Shown: in pieces, positions 36,766 through 37,994 of the stretch
Layout of the letters: every line of letters begins with the position of its first letter
How positions within the stretch are numbered: the first letter of the stretch is position 1
Virus record (IMG/VR): IMGVR_UViG_3300021961_000255
Location: 1 to 37,994 of that record
Source of the DNA: a virus
Direction: 5' to 3' (one strand)
DNA: 37,994 bases
Translations under genes and position numbers: made by a program
Notes under the pieces: model-generated
What the model was told of the DNA's origin: nothing
Seen by the model: the letters and a program-made list of their open reading frames with translations, nothing else
Databases searched by the model: none

Positions 36766-37994
36766 TACTTCTGCTCCTTCATCTGCGCCTTGAGCGCATC
36801 AATCTCTGCTTGCTGCTTCTGCACCACCGCGACCAAGTAGGCGGTAACGCGGTCATAGGTCACGTAATTCGGTGTGCCGCTTTCGCCGCCTTCGTCGTAA
36901 GTGCAGAGCAGCGGCGCGATCTGCTGCATCTCCTCCGCGATAAACCCGACGTATCGCCGCTGGTCGTCGTCCGTTTTTCCGCGATAGGTCACGGGACGCA
37001 TTGCCATGAGTGCGGCCTGTGCGTCAGCGGTGTCGAGTGTGGCAATGTCGTGCTTATAGCGCAGTGACGACGTAGAGATCCTTATATAATCACCAGCCGC
37101 TCCCCATAGATTCGCGGCACTGGCAGTGGTAGGATACGCGCCGGGAGCTAATCCGGTATTGTTAATTTGCAGCATCAAACTGCCGCCGCAATACGATCGC
37201 ATTTCATTGGCGCTGGATTCTGTCCAATACGTATCACCGCCGCCTGCCGCCGGACCGCCATCAAGATAAAACTTCTTCGTTGCAGGGACCGATGCGTCCG
37301 TTTGGAAATACCAGATACTCGAATCGAATTGCCATGCAAACGTCCCACCGGCATAACCGCGTACTGTGTCCGCCGACGATTCGGTGATGTATGTATTGCT
37401 GCCTCCGTCGAGGTAAATCTGTTGACCAGCAGGAATCGCTAGGTAGCTATTAAACGCCGCACCCTGACTCGCGCCGAAGGTCACCGCCAGCGCGCCTCTG
37501 GAGTAGATGCGGACGTCGCCGGAAGCATGAGAGGCATTGATATTCAACCCACCACTACCAGACGCTACCAGTGCCACTCCATCGGCGTATTGCGGAGCAC
37601 CTGCCGAGAATGTTGACGAGTAGACGTCCAACGTGAACCGCGTAGCACTGCCGTCGTTTCCAACGTAGAAGCTCGACCGTGCCGCGCTGCCGTTCGAGAG
37701 GTTGCGTACTCGCACCGCTTGTGTACCGGTCGTCGTCGCGTCAAAGGTGTTCGTCCCGGCTCCGTTGACGGCCAAGAGGCCCGCTGCGGAGATGGACATG
37801 TATTTTGTCGTCCCGATGCCGAACTCAATTGGCGTGCCAGACGCTGCCCGGATGAATGTCGCGTAAGCTGTGCCGTCAGAGAAGAATGATCCAGCCGTCG
37901 AGCCGTTCTGCCCGACATAGGCACTGCCACCGGTGTTCGTCATAGCCATCGCGGCGTAGGACGTGCCGGTTCCCGGCTGGAGTGTGAGGGGGAA
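36765..37994 (-). CDS. Tail fibre, C-terminal part with S74 intramolecular chaperone (runs off right edge)
   Basis: The frame is open at the right end and stops at 36765. The first 239 codons repeat the end-of-window copy of the fibre shaft; upstream of MAMTNTGGSAYVGQN the frame continues, so that methionine is not the true start. Two related blocks, YLDGGSNTYITESSADTVRG and YLDGGPAAGGGDTYWTESSA, mark internal repeats. The C-terminus has the S74 signature (TSSLRYKHDIATLD, with VGFIAEEMQQIAP and a terminal helix), a domain that trimerises and folds fibres, then cuts itself off. Joined to 1-1402 across the collapsed ends it gives 637 residues. Confidence 0.9.
   Translation of the reverse strand, partial: FPLTLQPGTGTSYAAMAMTNTGGSAYVGQNGSTAGSFFSDGTAYATFIRAASGTPIEFGIGTTKYMSISAAGLLAVNGAGTNTFDATTTGTQAVRVRNLSNGSAARSSFYVGNDGSATRFTLDVYSSTFSAGAPQYADGVALVASGSGGLNINASHASGDVRIYSRGALAVTFGASQGAAFNSYLAIPAGQQIYLDGGSNTYITESSADTVRGYAGGTFAWQFDSSIWYFQTDASVPATKKFYLDGGPAAGGGDTYWTESSANEMRSYCGGSLMLQINNTGLAPGAYPTTASAANLWGAAGDYIRISTSSLRYKHDIATLDTADAQAALMAMRPVTYRGKTDDDQRRYVGFIAEEMQQIAPLLCTYDEGGESGTPNYVTYDRVTAYLVAVVQKQQAEIDALKAQMKEQK
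37277..37994. repeat. Right terminal repeat (copy B), matches left end of window
   Basis: This is the partner of 1-718. The two encode seven differing residues: the triplet LTL versus AAF after SQG, then A/V, N/H, I/V and F/Y. The remaining substitutions are silent, which points to natural variants under selection and not to sequencing errors. Both are in the same frame of the tail fibre. Confidence 0.9.

Noticed and set aside
36765-37949. Tail fibre taken as a separate 394-residue protein starting at 37949
   Set aside because: The frame stays open to the right edge of the window and matches the copy at the left end, where the same methionine is internal to a longer protein.
1-37994. Diversity-generating retroelement (reverse transcriptase plus template repeat) as a cause of the fibre differences
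   Set aside because: No reverse-transcriptase motif (such as YxDD with flanking RT domains) was found in any frame, and the differences between fibre copies are not restricted to template adenines. Most are silent.
1-37994. CRISPR array, tRNA genes, insertion sequences, integrase and attachment sites
   Set aside because: No regularly spaced repeats, no cloverleaf with a GGTTCGANTCC arm, no transposase or tyrosine/serine recombinase motifs were seen. Lysogeny is therefore not supported, though it cannot be excluded.

Overview
This window is almost certainly a whole double-stranded DNA phage genome with a short, P22-type (podovirus-like) virion, opened inside its tail-fibre gene. The first 718 bases reappear as the last 718 bases with 23 substitutions and no gaps. 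If the two ends are collapsed, a circle of 37,276 bp results and the split tail-fibre gene closes in frame to 637 codons. The promoters that can be read are ordinary sigma70-like boxes and no phage RNA polymerase, DNA polymerase, helicase, primase, integrase or CI-type repressor is visible. The phage would therefore depend on its host for transcription and most of replication. Moderately GC-rich coding sequence, Shine-Dalgarno sites of the AGGAGA/GGAGG type and P22-like head genes suggest a Gram-negative (probably pseudomonadotal) host, but the host cannot be named from sequence alone.

Nearly all genes lie on the minus strand and are packed with ATGA, TAATG or short overlaps. The virion block starts at a promoter near 21,764-21,792 and runs leftward: two small leader genes, small and large terminase, a tiny unnamed gene, P22-like portal, scaffold, coat, putative decoration protein, P22 gp4-like and gp10-like head-completion/tail factors, a GNAT-like protein, and four or five large internal (ejection-type) proteins. 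A head-binding tail protein and the tail fibre with a C-terminal S74 chaperone follow. Across the circle junction come the lysis genes (XhlA-like membrane protein, M15-type endolysin, LLH-type holin), ending at a terminator near 35,181-35,208.

A second leftward block starts at a TTGACA promoter at 33,699-33,728. It carries an SSB-like protein with an EEDIPF tail, a DEDD-type exonuclease with a changed first motif, a NinB-like recombination protein, an HNH nuclease, a 679-residue protein with a glycosidase-like barrel, a metallophosphoesterase, an SPFH (band 7) protein and a MazG-like protein. After these come a string of very small genes including two membrane peptides, a C5 cytosine methyltransferase, a zinc-finger protein, a ribbon-helix-helix-like protein and a conserved hypothetical. 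It ends tail-to-tail against a short rightward operon (ArdC-type antirestriction protein plus a small zinc protein) at a hairpin terminator at 22,984-23,029.

The most unusual part is the accessory strip between 34,060 and 35,210. It holds a VRR-NUC nuclease, a small cysteine-rich protein, two overlapping micro-ORFs, and a plus-strand promoter-operator-terminator unit that should make an RNA of about 70 nt. The end of the holin gene there also looks like a possible -1 frameshift site.
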